A stretch of 64,000 bases of DNA from Mycoplasma bradburyae (GCF_024339025.1 NZ_CP101415.1:248001-312000); one strand, 5' to 3'. Positions 24,801 to 36,745 are shown, counted from the first letter of the stretch. Numbers and translations are program-made. The notes: generated by a model not told the origin, from the sequence alone.

Positions 24801-25665
24801 TAGATTTAAAGAAGAATTAAATACATTATATCTTCTTGATGATAATAACAATAAGATATCAACTCCTTTTACAACAACATCGAGTTTAGGAAATGCTGGT
24901 AGTGATACAAACTGAACAAACATTAATATCATTGATGGTTGAAACAAAAGAGTTGAATATTGAAATACTAAAGAAGCTACATTTACTTGGAAATTCGAAA
25001 AACCTGTTCATTTAAATTTAATTCAAATCAAAAACTATTATAGACATTACGAACACAGACCAGACCGAATTAAAATTTTTGCTAAAATAAATGGTGAAGA
25101 GAAGCAATTAATTAATGGTAGATTTGGTAAAGATCTTGAAAGATATTACATTGATTACAATTTAAATATTGAAGAAATAAGAATTGAATTCAAAAAGAAT
25201 TCTTCAACAAGAAATGGTATAGTTATTGGTAGTGTTGGATTCTATACTGATAATAGAATTGATACGTTTAAGAGTGCTATAAATAACGACTTTAATTATT
25301 ATGGTGCTTGAAAAATTGATCGAAATAATAAATCATTTATTAATGGTTATGCATTATCAACTACAACATTAAACGATTATGTTGAATTTACTAAGGATAT
25401 GAAATCATATGTAATTTATGGTTACACATCAAATAAACCAGCTGTAATTGATATTTACCATGATGACAAATTAGTAGAAGAGAATGTTGAAATAAGATCA
25501 CAATTCGATATAAACAACAATAAATTAATTGAAAGATTCTTTGATAATAAAGGTAATCATAAGGTTAAAATTGTAAATAAATCTAATAACCCACTAGTAA
25601 TAGGATATTACGGTATTAATGATAAAGAAGACAGAATTGACACCTTACCATCAAGTAATTTATAA
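21802..25665 (+). CDS. M60-type (enhancin-like) zinc metallopeptidase, surface lipoprotein
   Basis: A 1287-residue lipoprotein read through many UGA-Trp codons. The signal peptide ends in a lipobox (SIITSC, Cys about residue 29), followed by an Asn/Asp-rich linker to about residue 110. The middle part matches the Peptidase M60 domain: VNTGVYAVPGEVVKIKL, then AWGGGDNLFAP, then NWGNYHEVNHNFE with the zinc site HEVNH (His523, Glu524, His527). M60 enzymes cut mucin-type glycoproteins in host-associated microbes. The C-terminal third has beta-rich modules, including one about residues 1050-1140 resembling a galactose-binding or F5/8C-type fold (TFTWKFEKPVHLNLIQI). Monocistronic, with a terminator after it. 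A role in digesting host mucosal glycoproteins is inference. Confidence 0.88.
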
Positions 25666-25688
25666 ACCATAGACCAATTATTTAGATA

Positions 25689-25726
25689 AAAGATAAAACA
25701 AATCATAAGATTGTTTTATCTTTAAT
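25689..25726 (+). terminator. Terminator after the M60 lipoprotein gene
   Basis: A perfect 13-bp AU-rich stem (AAAGATAAAACAA at 25689-25701 with TTGTTTTATCTTT at 25711-25723) with a 9-nt loop. The T-run is weak. Confidence 0.75.
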
Positions 25727-25773
25727 TCTTTAATGAATTAAATTAACAAAAATAAAAGAAAACAGAGATAACG

Positions 25774-27696
25774 ATGAAGAAAACTAAAAAAATTATTTTA
25801 ATGGGGAGTATATTAGCTTCTAGTATTATCCCTTTTGTAACAACAGCATGTAAGACGGAAGAAAATTTAAAAAAAGATAATAAAAATAAAAGTAGTAATC
25901 AAACTGATTCAGGAAATGTAAGTAAAGATAATATTGACAAAAACACTTCGAATAATTCTGATAGCGAAAGCGATTTATCCAAAGAAAATGATTCATCTAA
26001 TAAAAACCAAGATGTAGATAATTTTGGGTTATTTGAATCTAACGATCAAGAAATTTCTGATAGTAATTATTATGACGAATCATCTATTGATGATGAAATA
26101 AGAAGATTAGCTGTCAAAGAAGAAAGTTTAGCTAATATATCAAATCCAACTACTAACACTTCAAGTACAACTTCGACTTCATCTGAGTCAAGTCAAGCTG
26201 ATAATACTTTAGCTAATTACCAAATAAAGATCAATGAATGACAAGGCTTATATAATAAAGGTATGGCATTGATAGATGCTATAAATGCATCTAATCAAAC
26301 AGTAAAAAATTCCTATTTAGAATTTATAAAGACTCAAGTTAATAAGATAAAATCTGGTATAGATAGTACTGCGAGTTCAAAAAATGTTAACAATAGCACT
26401 GTTCAAGCGGTTGAACAGGCTGTAAGTTTTATAAAAACTTATGTACCATATATTAATACCTTAGACCCTACATTCACTTTTAAGTGGGCAGAAGAAAATG
26501 AACAAATTTTATCTAATTATAAAAATAAATTAACTCAATTTAAAAACATCGTCCAATTTGCTAAAAATCAAGCTACTCTTGTAGATACTCCTCTAGAAGG
26601 TGAATCTGCAGATAATAACGCAAGAGTATTAGAAAGTCAATATAATCAATACAAAGACAAACCATATAGTTTACAAAATGAGCAAATATTAGATACTGTA
26701 ATTTATCGAGCTAAAGAATCTCTTGAAATAATAAAAAATGAGGTTTTTAAATTTAGAAAAAAAGTTTTGATTGATAAGAAGAGTAATGAAGCTGCTAGAG
26801 CTAAATGGAATAAAATGCCTCTTTTAGATGGTCTTAAATACATGGATAAAGATTTAGATACTAGAGAACAGTATGTCGATACTTTCAAGACAGTAGCTGA
26901 TTTATATCCTTCTGCTGTTATGGGTGTTGTTTATAAAGATTTAGATAGAGATCATTTCTATGATTCCATATTTGAAAATCCAACTACAATGGCTGTTATA
27001 GATAAATATTGAAAGAAGTTTGAAGTAGAAATAAGAGCTGGTAGAGGTGAATTTAGTGATACTAAATTAGCGTTAGTTGAATTAGATTTAAATGATGTTG
27101 AAGCCTTTAAACCGCTAATTAAATTTGCTGATTATTACACTAAATCTCAACTAGAAAAATATAACACATTGAGAGCTAAACTAAAAATCGCTCCTATCAG
27201 TGATTTATCTGAAACCTTAACTGATACAGAAAAAGCAAAATTATTACTTCATGGAATTTTAGCGACTGTTAGAGGTGATTTTATTAGAAGAGGTGAAAAA
27301 GTTAATGGTTATAAATTAGTTGGGCATAGTTATAATATTGAAACAAAACGCGTAGCTGAAGAACATAAATGATATTACACCGAGAATTACTACGGTTTAT
27401 ACAATAATCCTTCACAATCACCTAAGAATGTTGGGTTTTCAGCTGAATTTGCTTCTTCAATTTTTTTCAAAGCAATTATGGGTGAAAGAAAACCTTATAG
27501 TGAATATCGCGATGCGTCTGATGTTAAGAAATTTGCTGATTGAGGGCATCTATACAATACTTTAGATGTTCATCATGGGTTTTATGGATCTATTGTTGTT
27601 CTTAAACGCGATCCTAAACCAGGAGAAGAAAATTCTAGATTTAATAAATACAACTTCAATGCTATTGATATGGTATTCAAAGAAGGAAGAAAATAA
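25774..27696 (+). CDS. Large surface lipoprotein of unknown function
   Basis: A 640-residue lipoprotein. The signal peptide (MKKTKKIILMGSILASSI) leads to a lipobox FVTTAC with Cys about residue 26. A Ser/Asn/Asp/Lys-rich disordered linker runs to about residue 150 (runs of Thr/Ser near 130-145). The rest is globular and helical, with a long charged helical part (about 160-350) and a Trp/Tyr/His-rich C-terminus (KWYYTENYYGLYN, DVHHGFYGSIVVLKRDP). UGA-Trp codons at 26239, 27010 and 27370. I recognise no family. It follows the M60 lipoprotein after a terminator, so it probably has its own promoter. Possibly host-interacting, by location only. Confidence 0.85.
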
Positions 27697-27839
27697 TAGA
27701 ACAACGAATATTTCAGCGCAAAATTAAGTTGATTCTTTTATTAATTAGATATAAAACGACTCGTTTTTAAGATTAAGAAAATATATTTGTTATAATTTTA
27801 TTAACTATTTATTAACTACATAAACCTGTGAGGCTATTG

Positions 27840-28100
27840 ATGGATTCTAATAAAAAAAATAAAACTGTACGTTTTAACACATCATCTAAAGATCTAGAAA
27901 AATTTGAACGTGTTAAATTAGAAGACACCAAAGTTTTTAACATGGAAGATAGTCTTCTAAAGATAGAATTAACTGAAAAAATTGCTAATTTAACTAAGGA
28001 ATTCGAAAATTCTACAGATAAAGAAACTCGTAAAGAACTTAAAAAAGAAATCAAAGAACTTCAAAAAGAATTAGCTAAATTGACAGATCAAAAAAAATAA
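27840..28100 (+). CDS. Small coiled-coil protein upstream of dnaE
   Basis: An 86-residue, highly charged protein. I choose the ATG at 27840, with GTGAGG acting as ribosome-binding site just before it; the in-frame GTG at 27828 would overlap that site. Residues about 40-84 form a strong predicted coiled coil (ELTEKIANLTKEFENS, ELKKEIKELQKELAKL). The dnaE start codon follows its stop with no gap, so the two are translationally coupled. A link to the replisome is inference from position. Confidence 0.75.
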   Translation: MDSNKKNKTVRFNTSSKDLEKFERVKLEDTKVFNMEDSLLKIELTEKIANLTKEFENSTDKETRKELKKEIKELQKELAKLTDQKK

Positions 28101-31100
28101 ATGTTTGTCAACTTAAACACTAGATCTTACTATTCTTTACTAAGTACTAATTTAAGTATTAGTAAAATTATTGAATTTGCTATTGAGAATAAACAAACTC
28201 ATGTTTGTTTAACAGATTTTAATGTTCTTTATGGAGCTGTTGAATTTTTTAATTTAGCGAAAAAAAATAATCTAGTCCCAATCATAGGGCTAGAAATTTT
28301 TGATATATCTAGTAATTCTGAACTAGTTTTAATAGCTAAGAATAATGATGGATATTTAAAATTAATTAAAATTAGTAGTTTAGCTAGTAGTTCGATTGAA
28401 TTTAACATTTTTGATTATTTAGACGATAATCTTTTTTTAATTGTTAAGTCTGGCAATTTTTGATGAGACCACCAAAATTGTTTAAATAAAGATGATTTAG
28501 CATTTAATTTTGCTAACTGTTATGACTTGAAAGATAAGGTTGGCTTAAATTTGATTAATGCTATAAGTATTAAACAGTCAGGTCAAAAATCGAAATTTGA
28601 AATTAATGAACTGTATAACGATGATATTGTTTTAGCCAGTCCATTTTTAAGTACGAATCAAGCCAATAGCAAGTTTTCTGATAAACAATTAGATAAACTC
28701 AATGATTTAATTCAAAAATGTTCTTTTTGAGATTTAGATAATCTTAAAAAGAATACAATAATTAAATATAAAACTCCAAAAGGATTTGATAGTAACACTT
28801 ATCTAGAAGAATTATGTAAAAAATCTTTTAATGAGTTGCTAGATAAAAAACTTGTTAAATTAGATGATATTAAACGCCTTGTTTCTGAATTGGATGTTAT
28901 CAAGCGCCTTAATTTTAGTGATTATTTCTTATTCGTATATGATTTCATCTACTTCGCTAAAAAAGAAGGAATTGTAATAGGGCCAGGAAGAGGTTCTGCT
29001 GCTGGTTCATTTGTTTCTTATCTTTTAAATATAACTACAATTAATCCGATCGAATACGGATTAATCTTTGAACGTTTTCTAAACCCTGAACGTAAGAGCA
29101 TGCCTGATATTGATGTTGATATCATGGATTCACGGCGTGAAGATGTTGCTAAATACATTTTTGATAAGTATTCTAAAAACAATGTTGCCAACATTATCAC
29201 TTTTCAAAGAATTAAGGTAAAAAACGCAATTCGTGACGTTTGTCGTGTTTTAGATTTAAAAACATCTGAAACTGATGAAGTTATTAAATTTGTTAGTTAT
29301 GACGAAATTGAAGAGTGAGAACAGAATAAGGATTCTGCCGGGCTTAAAAAAGTTATCAAATGCCAAGAATGCGATGAATTTAATAAGAATTGTGGTAGAT
29401 CTGGTAATGTTAGTTGTTATAAAATTAGAAAGATTTTTGATCTAGCTGAAATGATTTTTAATGTTCCAAGGCAAATCGGATCGCATGCAGCAGGTATTGT
29501 ATGTGGTAACGAACCGCTTGATACTTGCATTCCATTAATCTATTCTGGCGATCGTGCAACTTCGCAATTTTCAATGGAATATCTTGAACAATTTGGATTA
29601 ATAAAAATCGACTTGCTAGGATTAAAAACATTAACAATTATCGATGAAATTAACAATTTAGTTAAATTAAATCACGACAAAAATTTTGACATCAATAAAG
29701 TAGAATTAGACAATAAAGAAACCTTTAATTTATTAAAGAAAAGTTACACAAAAGGTGTCTTTCAATTAGAATCTGTTGGGATGCAAAATGTTTTGAGAAA
29801 AGTGCTTCCAGATTCTTTAGAAGATATTTCTATTATTTCAGCATTATTCCGTCCAGGTCCGCAACAAAATATTGATGAATATGTTGAACGTAAGTTTTCG
29901 AATAAAAAATACGATCATTTAAGTGATGAATTAATTGATATTCTAAAACCTACTCACGGAATTATTGTTTATCAAGAACAAGTCATTAATACGGCCATAG
30001 TTGTAGCTAAATTTAGCGCTGCTCAAGCTGATTTATTTAGAAGAGCGATTTCTAAAAAAGATGAAGAGCTATTGTTAAAAGAAAAAGATAATTTCATTAG
30101 GCAAGCAACAAAAAATAATTACACAAAAGAAAAAGCTGTTGAAATCTTCGAATATTTACATAAATTTGCTGACTACGGATTTAATCATTCCCATTCTTTA
30201 GCGTATGCTTTTTTAGCATACCAAATGGCTTATCTAAAAGCGAATTATCCCAAAGAATTCTATCTAACTTTATTAAGACATAATATTGATACTAAATCAA
30301 AATTAGCTGATTATTTTATCGAAATTATTGAACGTAATATCAGTTTAGTTAAACCTAATATTAATTTATCAGATGCTTCATTCAGTTTAAGTTCTGATGG
30401 TCAAAAAATCATTTTAGGATTTAATATGATAAATGGTCTTGGTAGTGAAATTGCTAACAAAATTATTGAGGCTAGAAATAATAAACGATTCGATTCTTTT
30501 ATTGATTGTTTAATTAATTTACATAAAAAAGGGATAACTAAAGTTTTATTCGAAAAATTAATCAATGCCGGTGTTTTTGATGAATATCGACAAGAATTTT
30601 CTAAAAAAGTAATGATTGCTTTAGTTAAAAATTATTATGATGAAAATAATTCTTACAAAAGCGACGATGATCTCATAAGCTTTCAAGAAAAAAAAGAGAT
30701 TATCAATTCGAATATTTTCTTTTTAAACAAACAAAATCCTGAATTGTTTAGCGTTTTAACAAGGGAAGAATTAGAAAAAGAAAATGAGCAAACTGATAGT
30801 TTACTTAAAGTTTCTTTTTTAGATCTTAAAAATAAGATTTACAAACCAAATATTTTTAAAAGCGAAATAACAAAACTAGAAAAAAATATTAAAAATCTAA
30901 AAACTGTTAAAGAATTAAAAGGAACGCTCAACAAAGAAGTGTGTTCGATGTTAGTTCAAATCAAAAAGAAAGAACTAAAAAATAAAATTTGAAGATTTAC
31001 AGTATTTGATGGAGCTTACCAAATAAATGTTAAGGTAAGAGATCTTAAGTTAGTTGAATATTTATCTAATTTTATTGATAAGGAAGACAAGTTATTAATA

Positions 31101-31181
31101 AGATTAGAACGAGATATTTTTAGGGGTTATGATTCTTACACAGCACTTGGTTTAATTGAATATAAAAACAATCATGAATAA
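28101..31181 (+). CDS. dnaE: DNA polymerase III alpha subunit (DnaE type)
   Basis: A 1026-residue replicative polymerase read through UGA-Trp codons (28461, 28728, 29319, 30990). An N-terminal PHP domain is present but degraded (LNTRSYYSLLSTNL, VCLTDFNVLYG), lacking most metal-binding His residues. The palm carries GPGRGSAAGS and PDIDVDIMD (catalytic Asp336, 338 and 340). The tau- or clamp-binding and helix-hairpin-helix regions follow (RPGPQQNIDEYVERK, DYGFNHSHSLAYA). The last 60 residues look like a short OB-type fold. It overlaps the exonuclease gene by 8 nt. The order dnaE, exonuclease, mutM, coaE matches MG261-264 of M. genitalium as I recall it. Confidence 0.95.
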
Positions 31182-32043
31182 CACTAAAAAAGCGTTAATA
31201 ATCGACGGTAATTCTTTGGTTTTTAGAGCATTTTATGCAACGATTAATATGTATGAATATGCAGTACAAAATAATATCAGACCTAACAATGGGATTAAGA
31301 CAAGTTTATCTATGGTTAATAAGATTTTAGCTAAGGATAAATACGACTATGCTTTAATTGCTTTTGACTCTAAAGAAAAAACTGATCGTGCTAAATTGTA
31401 TGATGCATACAAAGCTACAAGAAAAAAACCTGTAGAAGGATTAATTGAACAATTAATTGCGCTTCAAGATGGTTTTAAATTTATGGGATTAAATGTTATT
31501 TCATCTCCAGGAATTGAAGCAGATGATTTAGTCGGGTCATTTAGTGTTCTAGCTACTAAAAATAATATAATCTCGCATATATATTCATCTGATCAAGATA
31601 TTTACCAATTGGTAAATGAAAAAACTAAATTGTTTCAATTCGTTAAGGGTGTAACGATATTTAACGAAATTGATCACGTGAATTTTAATGAACACTTCCA
31701 TGGATTAAATCCATTGGATGTAATTGAATATAAATCATTGGTAGGCGATAAATCTGATAACATTCCAGGTGTTAAGGGGATTGGCGAAAAAACTGCCATA
31801 CAATTAATTAAGGATTATCGAAATATTGATGGTATATACGAAAATCTTGATCGGATTAAACCATCGATTCGTAATAAATTAATTGAAAATAAAGATAATT
31901 GTTATTTATCTAAAAAACTAGCAACAATAAGAACTGATTGCTTAGAAGAACATAATATTGAAGATTACAAAATCAAACCAATTGACGAAAGTAATTTTAT
32001 TGGTTTTTGCGAATATTTTAATATAAATTATAGAAACTGATAA
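31174..32043 (+). CDS. 5'-3' exonuclease (PolA N-domain-like, stand-alone)
   Basis: A 289-residue flap/5' nuclease that removes RNA primers and flaps. Motifs: ALIIDGNSLVFRAFYA at the N-terminus, YKATRKKP, GIEADDLVGS and SSDQDIYQLV with acidic metal ligands, then the H3TH motif GDKSDNIPGVKGIGEKTA. There is no polymerase domain, as in other mycoplasmas that keep only the nuclease. I start at the ATG 31174, inside the dnaE end; the earlier in-frame ATG lies well inside dnaE. The protein ends with a UGA-Trp (32038) directly before the TAA. Confidence 0.94.
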
Positions 32044-32045
32044 TT

Positions 32046-32870
32046 ATGCCAGAACTACCAGAAGTCCAAACTGTAATTAACTATTTAAAAGAAGAAATCA
32101 TTAATCAAAAGATTAATGATGTTATTGTTAATGCTACTAAACTACTTAAAAATTCAACGCCTGAAGAATTTAAAAGATTCTTAGTTGGCGAATCTTTTGT
32201 TGATATTAAAAGGATTGGTAAGTATATTATTTTTATTCTAACCAATGATAAAGTGTTAGTATCCCATTTAAGAATGGAGGGTAAATACAAGATTAATCAG
32301 TTTAATGCCGACTATGACCAACGCCATGTTTTAGTTAGATTTAAATTAGATAAATTTGAACTACACTACCATGACACAAGAAGATTTGGAACTTTTCATA
32401 TTCACAGTATTGGTGAATATAAAGATCAAGATTATCTTAAGAAGTTGGCAATTGATCCAACACAAGAAGAATGAAATTGGCAGTATCTTAAAAATAATGC
32501 CATTAAATCAAATAGAGCAATAAAATCAGTTATTCTAGACCAAGAAGTTGTCGCTGGTATCGGAAATATTTATGCTGATGAAATTTTGTTTTTATCCAAA
32601 ATAAATCCAACTAAAAAAGCTAACGAATTAACTAATAAGCAATATAAAGATATAGCGCAAAATGCTACGAAGGTTCTATTAAAAGCGATTGAATTAAACG
32701 GAACTACAATTTTTTCATATCAATTTAAAGAAAACCATGCAGGATCTTATCAAGAATATTTAAATGTTCATTTGCAAAAAGATAAACCTTGTAAAGTTTG
32801 TAAGTGTTTAATTAAGAAAACTAAGGTAAACAATAGAGGAACTTATTATTGTGAAAAATGCCAAAAATAA
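32046..32870 (+). CDS. mutM: Formamidopyrimidine-DNA glycosylase
   Basis: A 274-residue base-excision repair enzyme that removes oxidised purines. It starts MPELPEVQT, giving the catalytic N-terminal Pro and Glu after Met removal. The catalytic Lys region is in SHLRMEGKY, and HYHDTRRFGTFHI is conserved. The helix-two-turn-helix is around VVAGIGNIYADEIL, and the C-terminal zinc finger has four Cys (CKVCKCL...CEKC). Two bases separate it from the exonuclease gene, and coaE starts inside its end. Confidence 0.96.
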
Positions 32871-33441
32871 GATTTTAATTTGTTTATCAGGTAAAGCATC
32901 GTGCGGGAAATCAATGCTAATTGATTTGTTAAATAAAGATGGTTATCAAACAATTAAACTTGATAATTTAATTCATGAATATTACGAAAAAGGTAAATCG
33001 GGTTATCAATTTGTTTTAGATAATTTTGGTAGCGATTACATTGATAATGAAAAAGTTAATCGTAAAAAATTGGGTGATTTAGTTTTTAATAATCCTAACA
33101 AATTAAAACTATTAAACGATTTTGCTGAAAAAATTGTGAAATATCATCTAAAAAACATTGACAATCAAGGGATTATCATAGTTGAAGGTGCGGCTATTTA
33201 TAACAATCAAGAAAGATATCTTGATATTTTTGATTATTTTGTTCTGATTCAGAGAGATCAAAACTTGATTGAAGATTCAATTCGTGCAAAATTCGCTTAT
33301 TTAAAAGACTTTAATTTAAAAAAATGGAATCCAATTAAGGAAAATAAAAATTTCAAGTTTGATATTTGCATTCAAAATAATAGCGATATCATGAATGCTT
33401 ATAATGAATTGAAAAATTTTCTAAAAAAAATTAATAGCTAA
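32851..33441 (+). CDS. coaE: Dephospho-CoA kinase
   Basis: A 196-residue P-loop kinase for the last step of CoA synthesis. Walker A is GKASCGKS near residues 14-21, and the region around KLDNLIHEYYEKG plus GDLVFNNPNKLKLLN matches the family substrate-binding parts. IIVEGAAIYNN corresponds to the usual DVPLLFE area. The start is GTG at 32851, overlapping mutM by 20 nt; no ATG fits. It is shorter and more divergent than most CoaE proteins, so the call relies partly on gene order. Confidence 0.83.
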   Translation: MKNAKNKILICLSGKASCGKSMLIDLLNKDGYQTIKLDNLIHEYYEKGKSGYQFVLDNFGSDYIDNEKVNRKKLGDLVFNNPNKLKLLNDFAEKIVKYHLKNIDNQGIIIVEGAAIYNNQERYLDIFDYFVLIQRDQNLIEDSIRAKFAYLKDFNLKKWNPIKENKNFKFDICIQNNSDIMNAYNELKNFLKKINS

Positions 33442-33592
33442 TGTGAATTATAATCCACAATTTGTGGAAAACTTAACAAAAACCCCTAATATTGGGTATT
33501 AAAAATTGGGATAATTTTTTAAGTTTATTTTCTCTATTTATTATCGATTTTTTATCATATGAAAAAAGTCAAATATCTATTTTTAAGTTGCT

Positions 33593-33598
33593 TATACT
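33593..33598 (+). promoter_or_regulatory. Possible -10 element before the primosome gene
   Basis: TATACT followed by TTTAA, like the rRNA promoters, about 55 bp before the ATG at 33654. No good -35 box. The 212-bp gap from coaE otherwise shows only a 7-bp inverted repeat (TCCACAATTTGTGGA at 33454-33468). AAGGGGC at 33641-33647 is the ribosome-binding site. Confidence 0.4.
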
Positions 33599-33653
33599 TT
33601 TAATGTCGCAAGTTGAAATACTAGCATTTGTAAGATAAAAAAGGGGCATTGAT

Positions 33654-34793
33654 ATGATTGATTACGAAGAGTTATACGAGATACATAAAATGAATGGTGG
33701 GTTTAGTGATTTTGGTCTCATCACTAATGTTTATATCCATATTCTAGGTCCTGATGCTACTATGTTTTATATGTGGTTGATTAATGATCATCAAGTATAT
33801 ATGAACGAGTTATGCAAGAAGAATACTTTACCTTTATCTCGTATCTTAAGTAGTTTAAGAATCTCTAAAAAACAACTAAACGATTTTAGAAATTTACTAG
33901 AAGGCATGAGTTTAATCAAAACTTATAAAGAAGAAAAACAATCTGATAAACAGATTATTTATAAATTTTGTTTAGCAAAAATGCTTGATTGAGAGAGTTT
34001 GGTTTCTCAAGAAGAAATAAAGAAAAGATTAATATCTAAAATAGGTCACGAGGAATACTTTAGATTAAGCAGTCTTTATTCTAATAAAAATATTGGCGGA
34101 AGTAATGTTAATGTCTCATCGACCTTTCATCAAGTTTATAAGCCTAATGGTACTGATGAATTCAATCATATTATTAAACCAACAAAGACATTAGTTAATA
34201 TTGATGATCTTTCGCTTAGTGATTTTGAAATATCTGAAGAAACTAAAACAGCATTAATTAGTTTATGTGAATCATATAATCCTACTGAAGATGATTTGAA
34301 AAACATCATTAATAGCACAGAAAACATTAATGATGTTTATGAATTAACGAAAGCTATCTCTGATTACACAAAAACTGTAGATCAAGTTGAAGACAATGCC
34401 ATTCCGCAAAATATGTCTAGGAATGAAAGTTTCTATAGCGCATTTTGTCCTAATGACTTAGAAATGAAAATTCTAAAAGAATATCGTACAATGAATAGCG
34501 AAAAATACTTAAGAGGTATTTATCGTAGAAATTTATTCCCTAGAGAAGTTGAATTAATTGAAAAAATCAAAAAAGAGCATTCTAATAAAGAACATATTGT
34601 TAATGCGATTTTAGATTTTGCCGCTCACTTTACTTTAACAGATCAGATTCAATTTGAGTACGTAGAAAAAATTTCTAATACTTTAAAATTAAAGAATATA
34701 GCAAAATTAAACGATGCAGTTAAGTTTTTTAGAAAAGCATATCGTAATAAGAAAACTGATAATTTCAAATCTGCTGTAGCAAAAGGAAATTAA
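33654..34793 (+). CDS. DnaB/DnaD-like replication initiation (primosome) protein
   Basis: A 379-residue protein with one UGA-Trp at 33990. The N-terminal domain (about residues 1-115) looks winged-helix-like: DFGLITNVYIHILGPDATMFYMWL, LPLSRILSSLRISKKQLNDFRNLLEGMSLI. The C-terminal part holds a DnaB/DnaD (DnaB_2) signature region (FPREVELIEKIKKEH, KEHIVNAILDFAAHF, LKNIAKLNDAVKFFRKA, resembling the YxxxIxxxW helix). In Firmicutes such proteins load the replicative helicase with DnaI. It starts a two-gene unit with an unknown protein. Confidence 0.75.
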
Positions 34794-34809
34794 AAGATCA
34801 TAAAGATCA

Positions 34810-36579
34810 ATGATGGATAAAAAAAAGAATAAAGTAAATAAAAAGAATTTAAAAAAACAAGTTACTTATTTATGTGAAGAACTTGTTAATTTATATACTG
34901 ATTGAGCTAATAATATCAGTAAATTATCTGACCCAAAATTGATCCATAAATTATCACTTAATTTCGGTAAAATGATAGTTGATCAAAATAAAAAAATATC
35001 GAAATTAACAGTAGAAAACAACATTAAAAGAATTGATTATTCTGAGTATACTAGACCAAGAATTAATGCGATAAATGAATGTCTAAAACGATATTTAAAT
35101 AAAAGTAATTACGATTACATATTTAGAATTAAAACGCGCGACGATTTTATTAAAGAAGAACATAAATTTAATACAAATAAAACTTTAGAATGATTAGATA
35201 CAGAACTATCACCAAAATTAATTAAAAATGATTTTCTTGATAAAAAATGTCATTCATATTTAATAGATTTGTATTCAAAAGAATTTAATAAAGATTCAAA
35301 AGAATTACTAAACAACGAAAAATTTAAAGAATTGTTTATAGATTCTTGTATTGATTATGAAAACTGTTATTTATTGCATTTCGATGAAGAAGGTAATAAA
35401 AAAACATTTGAGTACGCAAAATGTTATGATGGCAGCCATCTTCATAAAAAAATTAAACAAAAGGGTGATGATTTTGTTTTAATAGAAGACCTTTGTGAAT
35501 TTTATAAACAGTCGCCAGTTAGAAAATTTTATCGAAATATTATATATAAATATTTGATTGAAGATGCATGAATTTTTGGAGAAAACAATCAAGAACAATT
35601 AAACAAAATTAATCAAGATTATTTGAATTATTCTCAAAATTCATTAAATATAGAAAATTTAAAAATAATCGATGAAAATAAACAAAATGTAATTGAATTT
35701 GCGATTAATAAACAAAACGTTTTAACGCAAAAACAACAAGAACAAATAAATGAGTTTATTCAATTTTTATTAATCAATAAAGCGAAATGACATAACAGAA
35801 TAAGCTATATTAATTTTGATTACATTTACAAAAAAGAAAGCATTGATTTAGTAATTGATGAAGTTAATCTTAATGATTTAGATTATTTAATAATTTACTT
35901 AGATAACTTAAATGGAATTAATTATATAGATCAAAAAATTTGACAAATCATCGATTTCATAAAATCTATTAATAAAAGTTTGCGTAACAAACCTAAAACC
36001 AAGGTAATTTTCTTTAATAACATTAAAGTTCAAAATTTTATTAATCGTTTAAAGAGATGAAATAATGATTATGAATATGATGATCTAAAACAAGCATTAA
36101 TCGATTTATTTTATGAGAACAAATCTGTTGTTGATTTTGTGTTTAAAAAGAACGATAAAAAACTAACTAAAAATAATTCTAGAAACATTGATGATAACAA
36201 ACAGTATCTAAATAAAAAAAGAGTTAAAAATACCGATGATTTTAGTGATAATAACGCTATTGATATAGTTAATAGTTACTTAGAAAATGATAAGGAATTA
36301 TTTACAAATATAAGCGATATTATTAAAGAAAATAAAACTAATCAAGATGTTCAAAAGATTGATTCTAAAATAATAAAGAGAACAATACTTATTATTCATG
36401 AAATTGATAAATATTTAAATAATGCTAATTTATCTTCATTAATCTTCACTCAGCATAAATCGCTGCAAGAAAAAATGCATTTAATTTATCAATTAGCTCA
36501 TTTAGAAAAAAATAGAAAACTAGCAGATGTTATTGAAAATTCGCTATTAAATGAATATTTCCAAAAAATATATTGGTAA
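34810..36579 (+). CDS. Large hypothetical protein next to the primosome gene
   Basis: A 589-residue, Lys/Asn-rich, cytoplasmic protein read through UGA-Trp codons (34902, 35190, 35569, 35788, 35941, 36058). Two adjacent ATGs at 34810 and 34813 are both possible starts. In many mycoplasmas a DnaI/DnaC-like ATPase follows the DnaB-like gene, but I see no Walker A here, so it is not an intact AAA loader. A hydrophobic strand-like motif DYLIIYLDNLNGI and KVIFFNNIKVQNF in the middle, followed by an acidic low-complexity stretch (about 455-500), could be a degraded nucleotide-binding core. No function assigned. Confidence 0.75.
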
Positions 36580-36689
36580 GAATATTTTAAAAAAAGAGCT
36601 GTTACATGTTTAGTAAATCATTAAAAAATAGAAGATTCTTATAAAAATTCTGGCATTTAAAAAAGGATTATGTTTAAGGCGGGTATAAA

Positions 36690-36742
36690 TTTATAAATAT
36701 AAATATCTATAAAAAGTAAAATATTAAGGTTATATTTATAAA
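36690..36742 (+). repeat. 13-bp inverted repeat before the P-type ATPase gene
   Basis: TTTATAAATATAA (36690-36702) is the exact reverse complement of TTATATTTATAAA (36730-36742), separated by 27 nt. The right arm ends 3 bp before the ATG at 36746. The only Shine-Dalgarno-like sequence (TTAAGG, 36724-36729) lies in the loop. The region from 36580 to here has no gene. Confidence 0.6.
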
Positions 36743-36745
36743 TAA

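Noticed and set aside
33454..33468. TCCACA/TGTGGA inverted repeat as DnaA boxes or an origin
   Set aside because: Only two imperfect boxes, no dnaA or dnaN nearby, and no AT-rich unwinding element with repeats. Probably an unrelated palindrome.
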